Shown one piece after another: positions 40,386 to 50,282 of a stretch of 64,000 nucleotides of DNA (its first letter is position 1; every line of letters starts with the position of its first letter). The stretch lies in contig NZ_RXHU01000054.1 in assembly GCF_003955665.1 (NCBI RefSeq), positions 62,001 to 126,000 of the forward strand, given 5' to 3'. This stretch comes from Paenibacillus whitsoniae (GTDB taxonomy: Bacteria; Bacillota; Bacilli; Paenibacillales; NBRC-103111). The notes beneath the pieces are model-generated. The model made no database searches. It saw only the letters and a list, made by a program, of their open reading frames with translations, and was not told the origin of the DNA. The translations under genes were made by a program, and so were the position numbers.

Positions 40386-42320
40386 ATGAATTTTTATTTG
40401 AAAGACGGGGAATTGCAAGAAACCGGGAGCTATTTTCAACGTGAGTTTCCCAAGCTTGCCGAAGTTGCAATTGAACATGCAGTTCAAGCTTGCAAAAACC
40501 TATTTCGGGTTCCTTTTTCCATGGATACGAACCATTGGATTGATCTCGGTGAACCCGTTAATTGGCTGCACAACCCTTCCAAGGATCTTGAGTTTACTTG
40601 GGTACTGAATCGACATTGGTACATGCTCGATTTGGGGCGAGCCTATTTAATGACGCATAACGAAGAGTTTGTCCACACATTTATGAAGCATTTGCGCGGC
40701 TGGAGGGAACAGAACCCAGTACCCGTATCGCCGTTGTATGAGGAAGCCGTCTTTTTTCAAAAGCCAGGGCCATGGCGTTTGCTCGAGGTAGGACTTCGGG
40801 TGCAGTCATGGATTTCCGCGTATAAATATATGGAAGCCAGCACGACGATGACCGAACTTTTTCGAGCTGAATTTAAAGCGGCTTTGGCGGAGCATGCCCA
40901 ATACTTAACGAGTTATTTGGGCAATACGGAAATCAACCATGCGATTATGCATATGCAGGGCTTGTTTATGATCGGCGTATTTTATCATGAGCATCCCAGG
41001 GCTTCATTTTGGCGGCAGTTCGCAGTGGAGAGACTGTCGCTGTGTATGACGCGTCAAATTGATGCCGACGGCGTGCAGTGTGAACTGACCACCCACTATC
41101 ACAATGGCAGTATTGAAATGTTTGGGACGCCGTATTGGCTGGGTAAAGTATCCGGACATCCGCTGCCCGAAGCGTACGGCAGCAGACTGCGCAATATGGC
41201 CGCCTTCACACATGCGATGATTCGGCCGGATGGAGGCTCTACGGCTGTAGGAGACTCCGATTTAATCGGTTCCAGCGCTGAACGTCTTGCTTTGCTAGGC
41301 GCAATTCTGGATGATACTACCTTTATCAAGCTGGGCAAGCTTAGTGCCGAAATTTTATGGCTATTTGGCCGCGAGCGATACGAAAAGTTTAAAGAGCTGC
41401 AGCTTGACAGCATTGCGGGGGCTCCGAGTTCCGTGGCCTTTTCTAATACCGGCTACTATTTTATGAAAAGTGAGGAGCACTACCTGTTTTTCGATGCTGC
41501 TTCCATGGGAGGAGCTCATGGTCATGCGGACGCCTTGAATATGGAGTGGATGTGGAAGGGCACCCTGCTCTTCCTTGATCCGGGACGATACACTTATGAA
41601 GAGGGGGAGTGGCGGCGTTATTTCAAGAGTACCCGGGCGCACAATACGATTACTGTAGACGGGCTGGATCAAACGCCGTATTTGTCCACGCAGGAATGGG
41701 ACGTTCCGCATGCTGCTTGTACGGTGAATCGCTGGATCTCAGGGGAAGATTATGATTTCATCGATGCATCTCACCAGGGTTATATGAGGTTGGAAGACCC
41801 TGTGCTTCATCGCAGGTGGCTGCTGCTGAGCAAAAAGAGCAGTGCGATTATAATTGTGGACTGGCTGGAAGCCAAGGGTACGCATCATTATGAACAGAGA
41901 TTTCAGCTGCCTACGTCGGCGGCGGTTCAACACTGCGAGGAACGTTCGCCATCTGAAGGTCTGCAATCCGTGATTGCATATCCTTCCAATCTTCACCTGC
42001 ATATGTATTGGCAGACGAGCGGAGATCAGCCTGCCCCGTTTACTGTTGATTGCGAACAGGGATGGGTTTCTGAAATCTATGGGATCAAAGCCGAGACCTC
42101 GACGCTCGTCGGCAAAGGAACGTTTACGGGGGCACGGGGGATTGTTACGTTGTGTATCCCGGAAGACCTCTGCGAGCATAAAGAACGGCCGCAGGTCACC
42201 CGATTGGAAATTGACGCAGCGTGTCAAAACGTTCATGTTTCGTTCACCGATTCGACTGGACTGCACCATGTTGATCTCGATCCTACAGAAATCGGATGGA
42301 AGGATAGCAAGGAGGAATGA
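40386..42320 (+). CDS. Heparinase II/III-like polysaccharide lyase
   Basis: 644 residues, no signal peptide seen, so likely cytoplasmic and acting on imported oligosaccharides. ATG 40386 lies seven bases after GGAGGAGA. N-terminal alpha/alpha toroid (about 1-340, WLHNPSKDLEFTWVLNRHW, NHAIMHMQGLFMIG), then the beta-sandwich domain with GGAHGHADALN (about 376) and LDPGRYTYEEGEWRRYFKS, RAHNTITVDG (about 417) typical of heparinase II/III and alginate-type lyases. Which uronic-acid polymer it cleaves cannot be told. Starts a cluster with a GH43-like gene and a sugar ABC importer. Confidence 0.85.
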   Translation: MNFYLKDGELQETGSYFQREFPKLAEVAIEHAVQACKNLFRVPFSMDTNHWIDLGEPVNWLHNPSKDLEFTWVLNRHWYMLDLGRAYLMTHNEEFVHTFMKHLRGWREQNPVPVSPLYEEAVFFQKPGPWRLLEVGLRVQSWISAYKYMEASTTMTELFRAEFKAALAEHAQYLTSYLGNTEINHAIMHMQGLFMIGVFYHEHPRASFWRQFAVERLSLCMTRQIDADGVQCELTTHYHNGSIEMFGTPYWLGKVSGHPLPEAYGSRLRNMAAFTHAMIRPDGGSTAVGDSDLIGSSAERLALLGAILDDTTFIKLGKLSAEILWLFGRERYEKFKELQLDSIAGAPSSVAFSNTGYYFMKSEEHYLFFDAASMGGAHGHADALNMEWMWKGTLLFLDPGRYTYEEGEWRRYFKSTRAHNTITVDGLDQTPYLSTQEWDVPHAACTVNRWISGEDYDFIDASHQGYMRLEDPVLHRRWLLLSKKSSAIIIVDWLEAKGTHHYEQRFQLPTSAAVQHCEERSPSEGLQSVIAYPSNLHLHMYWQTSGDQPAPFTVDCEQGWVSEIYGIKAETSTLVGKGTFTGARGIVTLCIPEDLCEHKERPQVTRLEIDAACQNVHVSFTDSTGLHHVDLDPTEIGWKDSKEE

Positions 42321-42324
42321 GGAG

Positions 42325-43176
42325 ATGTATCTTTTCAGCTACTTCAAGACGGATGAAGAACAACTATTCGTGAGTTCAAGCCCTGACGGTCTCGTTTGGA
42401 ACGGGCTCTGTGGAGGCAAGCCTTTATTCGCTTCGAGTGTTGGTACGAAACAGATTCGGGACCCGTTTCTCTTGGAGGATAAGGAAGGCGTGTTTCATCT
42501 CGTATGGACAGACGGATGGCGCAGCCGGAGTATTGGTTATGCCCGCTCTCGCGATTTGATCCATTGGCAAGAGGAGCGTTTAATCGGAGTCATGGAGCAT
42601 CTGCCTGAGACACAGAATTGCTGGGCACCGGAAATTTTCTGGGATACCGTTTGGGAGGCGTATCGCGTTATTTGGTCGTCCACGGTAGGCGAAGGTGAGA
42701 GAAATCATCGGATATGGTCTGTTACGACGCAAGACTTTAAGTCTTTCTCGGAGGCTTCATTGTATTTCGATCCCGGTTATAATGTCATCGACGCCAGTAT
42801 GACAGATAGGGGTGACTCCTATTTGATGCTGTATAAAGATGAACGGGGCATGAATGAAAATGGAACGGCTTTTAAGTCGATACGTTCCTGTCGTATAGCC
42901 AAGGAATCCAAGGTCCCCCCATCGGTTAGTGAGATTTCTGAACTTTTAACTCCCGAACTGACGGAGGGACCGACCCTATATGCGTTGGAGGAGGAAGGGA
43001 AGCCTTTTTGGATCATGCTGTTTGACGGCTTTCAAGACCAGTACTATGGTGCATGCTGTTCCAGCGATTTGCACAAGTGGGAAGATATCTCAGGACAGCT
43101 TCAATTGCCTGCCGGAGCCAGGCATGGCTCCGTTATAAAGCTGAGTGCTTCGAAGGCAGGGTTATTCACGAAATAA
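42325..43176 (+). CDS. GH43-like five-bladed beta-propeller glycosidase
   Basis: 283 residues from ATG 42325 behind GGAGG, four bases after the lyase stop. Propeller landmarks: QIRDPFLLED with the presumed general base Asp, NCWAPEIFWD, IDASMTDRGDSYLMLYKDE and the acid-like Glu in LTEGPTLY; end ARHGSVIKL. These match family 43/117-type propellers; catalytic activity and substrate are not fixed. No signal peptide. Works downstream of the lyase in oligosaccharide breakdown (inference). Confidence 0.75.
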   Translation: MYLFSYFKTDEEQLFVSSSPDGLVWNGLCGGKPLFASSVGTKQIRDPFLLEDKEGVFHLVWTDGWRSRSIGYARSRDLIHWQEERLIGVMEHLPETQNCWAPEIFWDTVWEAYRVIWSSTVGEGERNHRIWSVTTQDFKSFSEASLYFDPGYNVIDASMTDRGDSYLMLYKDERGMNENGTAFKSIRSCRIAKESKVPPSVSEISELLTPELTEGPTLYALEEEGKPFWIMLFDGFQDQYYGACCSSDLHKWEDISGQLQLPAGARHGSVIKLSASKAGLFTK

Positions 43177-43214
43177 CCTGGCTAAACACTGGCTAAACCA
43201 TTGAATAAGCCGTG

Positions 43215-43245
43215 AGCCGCAGAGATGATTCTTTGCGGCTTTTTC
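43215..43245 (+). terminator. Terminator after the GH43-like gene
   Basis: AGCCGCA / TTGCGGCT with a 10-base loop, then TTTTC. It separates the enzyme pair from the ABC transporter genes. Confidence 0.7.
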
Positions 43246-43405
43246 AGCATGGTGGAAAAGAATCTTGGTGTCGACTGAGCTGTCCTAGAAACTGTATCCG
43301 GAACACAGTCGATTTGTCCTACGGTCATAGTTGTATTGTCGCTCTCGCCTTCGAAGCGCGGTGTACTATGCTTGAACTACCACATTGAAAAGGAGCAGGT
43401 GCACG

Positions 43406-44299
43406 ATGCGTAAGCGGTTATCCGTTCTCAACAGCTATGTATTCATTTTTCCCAGTCTATTTTTAACGATAGCGCTTGGTATTTATCCAATTGTATGGGC
43501 GCTTCGCTATATGTTCTATGATTATCAGGGGTTCGGGACTCCAGCATTCATCGGACTTGACAATTTCGCCCGATTATGGCGAGATCGGGAGTTCTGGCAT
43601 TCGGTATATAACACCTTTATCTATGCAAGCGGCAAAATCATTATCGTTCTGCCGATATCGCTTGTATTGGCCGTTATCCTGAACAAAGGACTGAAAGGCA
43701 AGGTGCTTTTGCGGGCGGTCTATTTTATGCCGACGATCATCTCAACGTCCGTGATGTCGATTATCTTTTTTACAATTTTCAACTCGTATAACGGTCTGCT
43801 GAATCAATTTCTTCTGAAGTATGGCATCATTGCCAAAGCCATTGACTGGTTGGGGCCGAATTACGCAATGGTAACGGTCATTATTACAGCAATCTGGGGG
43901 GCGATCGGCAACTATATGCTGCTGTTCATCGCCGGTCTGCAAGGCATTCCCGATGATTTGTACGAGAGCGCGTCCATTGACGGGGCGAATGCGCTGCACA
44001 AGTTTTGGAACATCACAATTCCGATGCTGGGGCCGGTCCTGCAAATGATTGTCATGCTGGCCATTATTACCGCACTGAAAGGGTATGAGAGCATTATGGT
44101 TCTGACAGAAGGAGGTCCGTTCGGAAAGACGGATGTCATGTATCTCTATGTGTACAAATTATTTTTTCCGGTATCGGCTGCAACCTCCACGGTACAGCAA
44201 ATCGGCTACGGCAGCGCAGCCGGGTTCGTGACGGCGCTGATTGTCGGGGCGATTACCGTCGCCTATTTCTACCTATCCAAGCGGCTTAATCAGGATTGA
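43406..44299 (+). CDS. Sugar ABC transporter permease (LacF/UgpA type)
   Basis: 297 residues, six TM helices. ATG 43406 behind AAGGAGCAGG. EAA loop ESASIDGANALHKFWNITIPM contacts the ATPase. Carbohydrate CUT1 permease partner of the next gene; no ATPase gene is present, so a shared MsmX-type ATPase elsewhere is expected. Confidence 0.92.
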   Translation: MRKRLSVLNSYVFIFPSLFLTIALGIYPIVWALRYMFYDYQGFGTPAFIGLDNFARLWRDREFWHSVYNTFIYASGKIIIVLPISLVLAVILNKGLKGKVLLRAVYFMPTIISTSVMSIIFFTIFNSYNGLLNQFLLKYGIIAKAIDWLGPNYAMVTVIITAIWGAIGNYMLLFIAGLQGIPDDLYESASIDGANALHKFWNITIPMLGPVLQMIVMLAIITALKGYESIMVLTEGGPFGKTDVMYLYVYKLFFPVSAATSTVQQIGYGSAAGFVTALIVGAITVAYFYLSKRLNQD

Positions 44300-44314
44300 G
44301 AGGAGGAGAGCATA

Positions 44315-45175
44315 ATGCGCATTACGAAAAATGGCGTTAACCGAAGCGGATATATCGCCGCTCATACCGTGAAATGGCTCTTTTTGCTGATCATCGCGTT
44401 CTTTACACTTTTTCCAATCGTCATGGCGATACTGGGGTCATTTAAAACGAATGCCGAGCTTACGACGGGAGCAACGTTGCTGCCTTCGGTCTGGCAGTTC
44501 TCGAACTATGCTACTGCCTGGAAGCAAGCCAATTTTGCTCAGTTCACATGGAACAGCTTGTTTATTTCCACCGTTGTAACCGCGGGCACTCTGTTGGTAG
44601 CTTCGATGTCTGCTTACGCGGTCGACCGTTCGTCTTTTCCGGGCAAACGCTTGTACGCTGCGCTGCAGGGCAGCACGATGTTTATTTCGATTGGGGCGGT
44701 GGTGCTTCGGCCGCAGTTCGATCTGATGGTCAAGCTTGGGTTGAATAAATCCCTCTGGGGCGTCATTCTTATTCTGATCAGCGCGCATGCGACCGTTTAT
44801 TTTATGCTAATTGGTTTTTTCAAGGCGATCCCGAAGGATCTCGATGAAGCGGCCTATCTGGACGGTTGCAATTTCTATACGGTATATTGGCGCATTATTC
44901 TACCTTTACTGGGGCCGGCTCTTGGCGTCACAGGATTGTTCACGTTCCGAGGGGCCTGGAATGAGTACATTCTTCCACTGGTCTTTACGATGACGAATCC
45001 CAAGCTGCAAACGCTGACAGTGGGACTGGCGAATTTACGCTACGGAATCGGCGCAGCTGCAGAGTCGCACCTTATGATGGCGGGCGCATGCCTGTCGTTT
45101 CTGCCGATTCTTGTGGTGTATGTACTTGCAAACAAATCGTTTATTCAAGTGACAGCTGGCGGGGTAAAGGGATAA
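44315..45175 (+). CDS. Sugar ABC transporter permease (LacG/UgpE type)
   Basis: 286 residues, six TM helices; EAA loop DEAAYLDGCNFYTVYWRIILP. ATG behind GAGGAGGAG, 15 bases after the first permease. Second subunit of the CUT1 importer. Confidence 0.92.
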   Translation: MRITKNGVNRSGYIAAHTVKWLFLLIIAFFTLFPIVMAILGSFKTNAELTTGATLLPSVWQFSNYATAWKQANFAQFTWNSLFISTVVTAGTLLVASMSAYAVDRSSFPGKRLYAALQGSTMFISIGAVVLRPQFDLMVKLGLNKSLWGVILILISAHATVYFMLIGFFKAIPKDLDEAAYLDGCNFYTVYWRIILPLLGPALGVTGLFTFRGAWNEYILPLVFTMTNPKLQTLTVGLANLRYGIGAAAESHLMMAGACLSFLPILVVYVLANKSFIQVTAGGVKG

Positions 45176-45330
45176 GCGCTTTTGGCGATGCAATAGAAAA
45201 GTGGTTTTCCCCTACTAGCTAGAGTTGATTTGTCCTTCACGGTGTTCGCGTTTTTGGAATTATGCTGATAGTAGTTCTACTTTGTTAAAAAAATGGTCTT
45301 AAGGTAAACTAAACGAGGAGGGTTTTACAC

Positions 45331-46728
45331 ATGAACAAAAAAATGGTGCTGGCCGCGCTGCTTGGAATGACAATGGCGGCATCCCTGGCGGCTTGCGGAG
45401 GGCAAACGGAGTCGAATTCGGCGAGCACTTCGCCATCCGGAGCTGCTTCCAGTGGGGCGAAAACAAAGCTGACGTATTGGACTGTCGATCGGCATGATGC
45501 TGATTACATGAAAGAAGTGATAAAGAATTTCAATGAAACGAACAAGGATAACATTGAAATTGAAATGACCGTGCTTGCGGACAATTTCAACCAGTCGGTT
45601 GATATTGCGTTCGCCAGCAATCAGGCGCCGGATATTTTGAGAACGAACGATTTTACGGGATTTGTCAAGAAAGGTTACCTTGCCCCTCTTAACGATATGA
45701 TGACGGATGAAATGAAGAATCGCTACAACAGTCTGCTGGTTGAAGAGCTGAATACGATCGACGGCAACATTTACTCGCTGCCGAACACGGGACAGTATTG
45801 GAGATTGATTTACAATGTGGATCTCTTTAAGAAAGCCGGTATTGCCGCACCTCCGTCAACGGTGCAAGAAATGGTGGAAGATGCCAAGAAGATTACGGAA
45901 GCCGGCAAAGATATTGGTGCTTACGGATTCGCGGAGAACTTTAAAAACCCGGGATCGGCGTTCAGCCGAATTGCCAATCCGATCGCTTCGCTCAGTGGCA
46001 CTTCTGTGGTGGATGGCTTCAACTATAAGACAGGGCTGTTTGATTACGCCGTATATAAGCCGATCGTTGAAGCGCTTCGTCAAATGAAACAGGACGGCAG
46101 TATGTTGCCGGGCGTAGAGTCGCTTGACATCGATCCGCTGCGCGCACAGTTTGCGGCAGGCAAGATTGGCATGTACTTTAATCATTCCGGCGAGCCGGCT
46201 GTGTACCAAAGCCAATTCCCGACGAAAATTAACTGGAGCGCTGCGCTTCCGCCAACGATCGATGGCAACAAGCAGGGAACGGTTTCGGTTATCGCGGGGA
46301 ACTACATTGGGATCAGCAAAAGCACTCCGAATAAAGAAAAAGCCTGGAAGTTCCTGCAATATATTTACAACCTTGACTTCCAGAAAGCTTATCATGAAAA
46401 AGGGTACGGTATTTCCATTGTACCGGATGTGAACGCTGTCGCCCAAAAGCCTACGACGCCGGGCATTGAAGGCTTCCTCCCTACGAAATTCGATGCTTTG
46501 TATGCACCGACGCCGCTTACGGTGACGGAGGCTAAGGTAGAAGGCGTAAAAGCCGGCAACGCCATTATGAAATACATGCTCGAAGGCGGAGATTTGGATA
46601 AGACGCTCAGCGATTTATCCACACGCTACAACGCCGGATTGGATAAAGCGAGAACGTCGGGAGATACGAAGACCAAGGCGAATCCGAGCTTTGATCCGTT
46701 CAAGCTCCAGGGCAGTCTCGCCAAGTAA
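45331..46728 (+). CDS. Extracellular sugar-binding lipoprotein
   Basis: 465 residues. Lipobox LAAC after a signal peptide (MNKKMVLAALLGMTMAASLAAC), so anchored outside the membrane. Family 1 solute-binding fold: TYWTVDRHDADYMKEV, ANDFTGF-type region RTNDFTGFVKKGYLAPL, YGFAENF. C-terminal half includes WKFLQYIYNLDFQ. GAGGAGGG precedes ATG. Delivers the oligosaccharide to the two permeases. A 155-bp gap before it contains no clear promoter. Confidence 0.92.
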   Translation: MNKKMVLAALLGMTMAASLAACGGQTESNSASTSPSGAASSGAKTKLTYWTVDRHDADYMKEVIKNFNETNKDNIEIEMTVLADNFNQSVDIAFASNQAPDILRTNDFTGFVKKGYLAPLNDMMTDEMKNRYNSLLVEELNTIDGNIYSLPNTGQYWRLIYNVDLFKKAGIAAPPSTVQEMVEDAKKITEAGKDIGAYGFAENFKNPGSAFSRIANPIASLSGTSVVDGFNYKTGLFDYAVYKPIVEALRQMKQDGSMLPGVESLDIDPLRAQFAAGKIGMYFNHSGEPAVYQSQFPTKINWSAALPPTIDGNKQGTVSVIAGNYIGISKSTPNKEKAWKFLQYIYNLDFQKAYHEKGYGISIVPDVNAVAQKPTTPGIEGFLPTKFDALYAPTPLTVTEAKVEGVKAGNAIMKYMLEGGDLDKTLSDLSTRYNAGLDKARTSGDTKTKANPSFDPFKLQGSLAK

Positions 46729-46755
46729 GCACGGGGACAGTAGGATGGATATAGT

Positions 46756-46788
46756 AAGGGGCGCGCTGCCGAGAGCAGCGCGTCCCTT
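46756..46788 (+). other. Intercistronic hairpin without T tract
   Basis: AAGGGGCGCGCTGC / GCAGCGCGTCCCTT, loop CGAGA. No T run follows, so it more likely stabilises the upstream mRNA or lowers kinase expression than terminates. The kinase gene begins about 30 bp later. Confidence 0.7.
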
Positions 46789-46818
46789 GGCTATTCGTCC
46801 AGAAGGAGGCGGGTTTGT

Positions 46819-48582
46819 CTGAAAGATCGGTATTATCAGTTATCACTTCGCCAAAGGTTGCGTATTTCGGTGCTGCTGCTCACCATTCTCTCGATTGCAC
46901 TGACCGGTGGAATGTCATATTGGATTGCTTTCCGCTCGACGGAACAAGGGGCGTTCATTTCTAGTCAGAATACACTGAACAAATCCGCTCGCATTCTGGA
47001 CGAAAAGCTTCGGCATATTATCGTTACGACGTCATCCATGATGTTAAGCGATGCCTTTAAGCAGACAATGGAGGACGTGGCAGCTCGCGATACGTCGAAC
47101 TACTATACCCGGTTATCCGCCTTGCAGACGCCGCTTGGTCAAATGAAGTTGATTGAGCCGTCAATTCAATCCGTGCTCATCTCCACACCGATCGGGGAGA
47201 TGTTCGCAACGAATGATTTGCGGAGCCAAACCCGGCTGCGAGACACAGTGCTGAATCCTTATCTGGACAGTAACGAACGTGTGATGTGGGTAAAAAATCA
47301 TGAGGACTTACTGTTCTACGGCAGGCAAGAAGTGGTTTCGTTGATCATGAAGCCCGTAACGGAACTGAATATTCGCGATGTAAATATCGTCGTTAATGTG
47401 AAAGAAGAAGCGCTTCGACGTGTTGTCACCGATGATCTGCTCGATAACGCCTCCGAGTATTTTCTGATTGCGGGCAGCGGCGAAATCGTACTTCCCATTA
47501 ACGGTCAGAAGTCTGCTTTCCAAAAGGACCCAAGCTTCTTAAACAGGTTGCAAGTGCAGGATCGCGGATTTTTCAAGTATTCGTTGGAGGACAAAGCCTA
47601 TCTCGTCAATTTCTCCCGGCTCACCCTGAACAAGCAGTGGACGATGGTCAGCTTGCAGACGCAAGCAGATCTCTTGAGACAGGTGAATCGTATTAAAACG
47701 ATTACGCTGATCATTATGCTGTGTTGCATCGTACTGGCATTCGTGTTGTCCAATGTCATCGCAAGCGTACTGCTGAAGCCCCTTCACAAGCTACAGGGCC
47801 TAATGCGGAAAGTTGAAAACAATCATTTGGATGTGCGGTTTGAAAGCCGATATCAGGATGAAGTCGCTCAAGTCGGACTCAAATTCAATCGGATGCTGGA
47901 AGAAATCGCCTCGCTTATTGAGAATGTCAAGGAAGCCGAGTTCGAAAAACGCAAAATGGAAGTGAAGGCGCTTCAAGCGCAGATTGATCCCCATTTTTTA
48001 TACAATACGCTGAACACCATCCTATGGAAGTCGGAAAGCGCTCAAAACCAGGATGTTACCGAAATGATTACTTCGCTCTCAATGCTGTTTCAACTTGGGC
48101 TCAATGGCGGAAACGAGATGACAACATTGAATATGGAAATCGATCATGTTCGGCAGTATCTCATCATCCAGCAAAAATGCTATGAGGATCTGTTTGAGTA
48201 TACGATTGAGCTAGAGGATGACTCCCTGCTGGAGGAGCCGATTTTGAAAATACTGCTGCAGCCTTTGGTGGAAAACACCATTTTGCACGGATTTCAAGAG
48301 ATGGAGAGGAAGGGCTTCATAAAGGTGTCGATAGCTCGTTCCCAAGCCCAATTGCGTCTTACGGTTGAGGATAATGGAGCGGGAATGAACGTTCCATCTG
48401 TGATGGCAAATATGAAACAGGAGCACGCCGAAGCCAAGAGTTATGCACTCCGCAACGTCTATGGACGATTGCGGCTGCATTACGGTCATGGGGCGGATAT
48501 TGTGATGCACAGCGAACCCTATATTTCTACTTCGGTTACATTGATTATACCGTTTGGAGGGGAAGGAGGGCCTTATGACTGA
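46819..48582 (+). CDS. YesM-type sensor histidine kinase
   Basis: About 587 residues. TM1 (about 18-40), extracellular sensor, TM2 (about 293-315), HAMP, His-kinase domain with QIDPHFLYNTLNTILWKSE (His about 388), then GHKL ATPase (VEDNGAGM). The start is uncertain. AAGGAGG (46803-46809) is followed after nine bases by an in-frame CTG (46819) that would give LKDRYYQLSLRQRLRIS; the first conventional in-frame start is TTG at 46858, which would cut the basic N terminus. A TTG at 46815 has good spacing but is out of frame. Pairs with the AraC-type regulator that overlaps it by 8 bases. Confidence 0.85.
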   Translation: MKDRYYQLSLRQRLRISVLLLTILSIALTGGMSYWIAFRSTEQGAFISSQNTLNKSARILDEKLRHIIVTTSSMMLSDAFKQTMEDVAARDTSNYYTRLSALQTPLGQMKLIEPSIQSVLISTPIGEMFATNDLRSQTRLRDTVLNPYLDSNERVMWVKNHEDLLFYGRQEVVSLIMKPVTELNIRDVNIVVNVKEEALRRVVTDDLLDNASEYFLIAGSGEIVLPINGQKSAFQKDPSFLNRLQVQDRGFFKYSLEDKAYLVNFSRLTLNKQWTMVSLQTQADLLRQVNRIKTITLIIMLCCIVLAFVLSNVIASVLLKPLHKLQGLMRKVENNHLDVRFESRYQDEVAQVGLKFNRMLEEIASLIENVKEAEFEKRKMEVKALQAQIDPHFLYNTLNTILWKSESAQNQDVTEMITSLSMLFQLGLNGGNEMTTLNMEIDHVRQYLIIQQKCYEDLFEYTIELEDDSLLEEPILKILLQPLVENTILHGFQEMERKGFIKVSIARSQAQLRLTVEDNGAGMNVPSVMANMKQEHAEAKSYALRNVYGRLRLHYGHGADIVMHSEPYISTSVTLIIPFGGEGGPYD

Positions 48583-50191
48583 AGCAATTAGAATGTGTGT
48601 AATTGACGATATCAAAACCGTAGTGGAAGGCATTGCGACCCAAATCGACTGGGAAGCGTACGGTATCCGCATCACGGGGACGGCGAGCAATGGGCAGAAG
48701 GGACTTGAACTCATTGATGAAACGGAACCGCATATCGTGCTGACCGATATACGCATGCCGAGATTGAGCGGCTTGGAGATGACAAAACAGGTGCTGCAGA
48801 AGCATCCTCGTACCAAAATCGTTTTCATGAGCGGATACACCGATTTCCAATATGCGCAGCAAGCCGTGCAGCTCGGTGCTTTCGACTATATTGTGAAGCC
48901 GATCAATCCGAAAAAAATGATCGACGTGGTCCTGAAGGCCCGTCATGCGATTGAAGAAGAGATGGGCGAAACGCAGAGATACCACGAGATGGAGAGGAAG
49001 CTGCGTGAAAGCTTGCCCTATTTGCGGCAGGAATATTTCCAATTGCTGCTGCAATTCCGGACAACCCCTGAGCAAGCGGCGAGGCGCTGGGATTTTCTGA
49101 ACATCGGGCTGTCGCGCGAGCGCTTTGCCGTCATGCTGGCAGAAATCGACCAGTTCATGGAGCAAACGGATATGCTGCCGGTTCAAGAAGTTGAGCTTAT
49201 TCGGTTTACTGTACACAACATTCTGGAGGAAACCTTGGGCAGGCATACCCAGGCTTTCGTGTTCCGCGACAATACCAACCGGTTCGTCGCGATCTTTAAT
49301 CCGACCGATTCCTTCGGCTTGGAAGCCATTGCAGAGCAATGTCGCGAGAATGTCGCCAAATTCTCCAGATACACCGTTTCGCTCGGTCTTGGAGAAGAAG
49401 TTGCGGCCATTCATCAAATATCCCACGCATATGCGCAGGCGCTCGCGGCGCTGTCATACAGCTTCTACACAGGGGGCAACACGGTGTACAGCTTTCCAAA
49501 CAAGAGCCCGATGCAGGAGGAATTGCCGCGATATTCTCCGGAGAAGGAGAAGGAGCTGTTTTATTGTTTAAGATCCGGTAATTTGGTAAAAGCTTGTGCC
49601 ATCGTTGACGAGCTCTTTGAGGAGACGCTGACGGGAGGTACGCCGCCGGCTCCGCAAACAGTGAAAGGGTATGGCGACGATGTTGCGTTCCTCATCAAGC
49701 GGGTGTTCTCCGAAAAGCTGACGGACGAAGAAATGAAGGCGATTGAACGCGAGTGGCAGTCTATCAAAAATCTGACCTCCTTCAAACTGACTGAGCTTCG
49801 AACCAACATCAAGGAGTTGTGCAGAATCGGCTGCGAGCGAATTCAGAAGCGGCAAACCGAGGAAGCCAATCAGGTAGTAGAACAGGTGATTGCTTACATT
49901 CGTCAGCATGTGGATTCAGATATGACTGTTAACGATTACGCCAAGCTCGTTTATTTGAGCGGCAGCTATTTTGCAAATCTATTCAAAAAAGTAACGGGGA
50001 TGACCGTCGTTCAGTTCGTCACGTCAGAACGAATGGAGCGAGCAAAGGTAATGCTTGTCGAAGGCAAACAGGTGCAGGACATTGCGCAATCGCTGGGTTA
50101 CGAGGACAGGCCGCACTTCAGTGAGCTGTTCAAGAAACATACGGGCATGACACCGTCTGAATTCAAGCAGTTGTACAGCGGGAAAGAGTAG
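48575..50191 (+). CDS. Response regulator, REC plus AraC-type HTH (YesN-like)
   Basis: 538 residues. Receiver with phospho-Asp in LTDIRMPRLSGLEM (about residue 56); a long linker; C-terminal AraC DNA-binding domain (last 100 residues, VEQVIAYIRQHVDSD ... GYEDRPHFSELFKKHTG). ATG 48575 has GGAAGGAGG and overlaps the kinase stop. Likely activates the sugar transporter and lyase genes upstream (inference by neighbourhood). Confidence 0.92.
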   Translation: MTEAIRMCVIDDIKTVVEGIATQIDWEAYGIRITGTASNGQKGLELIDETEPHIVLTDIRMPRLSGLEMTKQVLQKHPRTKIVFMSGYTDFQYAQQAVQLGAFDYIVKPINPKKMIDVVLKARHAIEEEMGETQRYHEMERKLRESLPYLRQEYFQLLLQFRTTPEQAARRWDFLNIGLSRERFAVMLAEIDQFMEQTDMLPVQEVELIRFTVHNILEETLGRHTQAFVFRDNTNRFVAIFNPTDSFGLEAIAEQCRENVAKFSRYTVSLGLGEEVAAIHQISHAYAQALAALSYSFYTGGNTVYSFPNKSPMQEELPRYSPEKEKELFYCLRSGNLVKACAIVDELFEETLTGGTPPAPQTVKGYGDDVAFLIKRVFSEKLTDEEMKAIEREWQSIKNLTSFKLTELRTNIKELCRIGCERIQKRQTEEANQVVEQVIAYIRQHVDSDMTVNDYAKLVYLSGSYFANLFKKVTGMTVVQFVTSERMERAKVMLVEGKQVQDIAQSLGYEDRPHFSELFKKHTGMTPSEFKQLYSGKE

Positions 50192-50253
50192 GATCAACAT
50201 TCATGCGGTGAGTGTCGTGCCGCGGCAAGCACGCGCCACCGCAATTTTGGCGG

Positions 50254-50282
50254 TTGACAAACAAATCAATTTCATGTAAAAT
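50254..50282 (+). promoter_or_regulatory. Promoter in the long gap before the second yesM
   Basis: TTGACA (50254-50259), 17-bp spacer, TAAAAT (50277-50282). It gives a leader of about 480 nt before the kinase start. No ORF of good support lies in 50192-50770; GTG 50444-50521 would encode a 25-residue hydrophobic peptide (MFRQQVFGFAILTGAVIGA...) behind CCGAGGCAGCG, weak. Confidence 0.6.
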
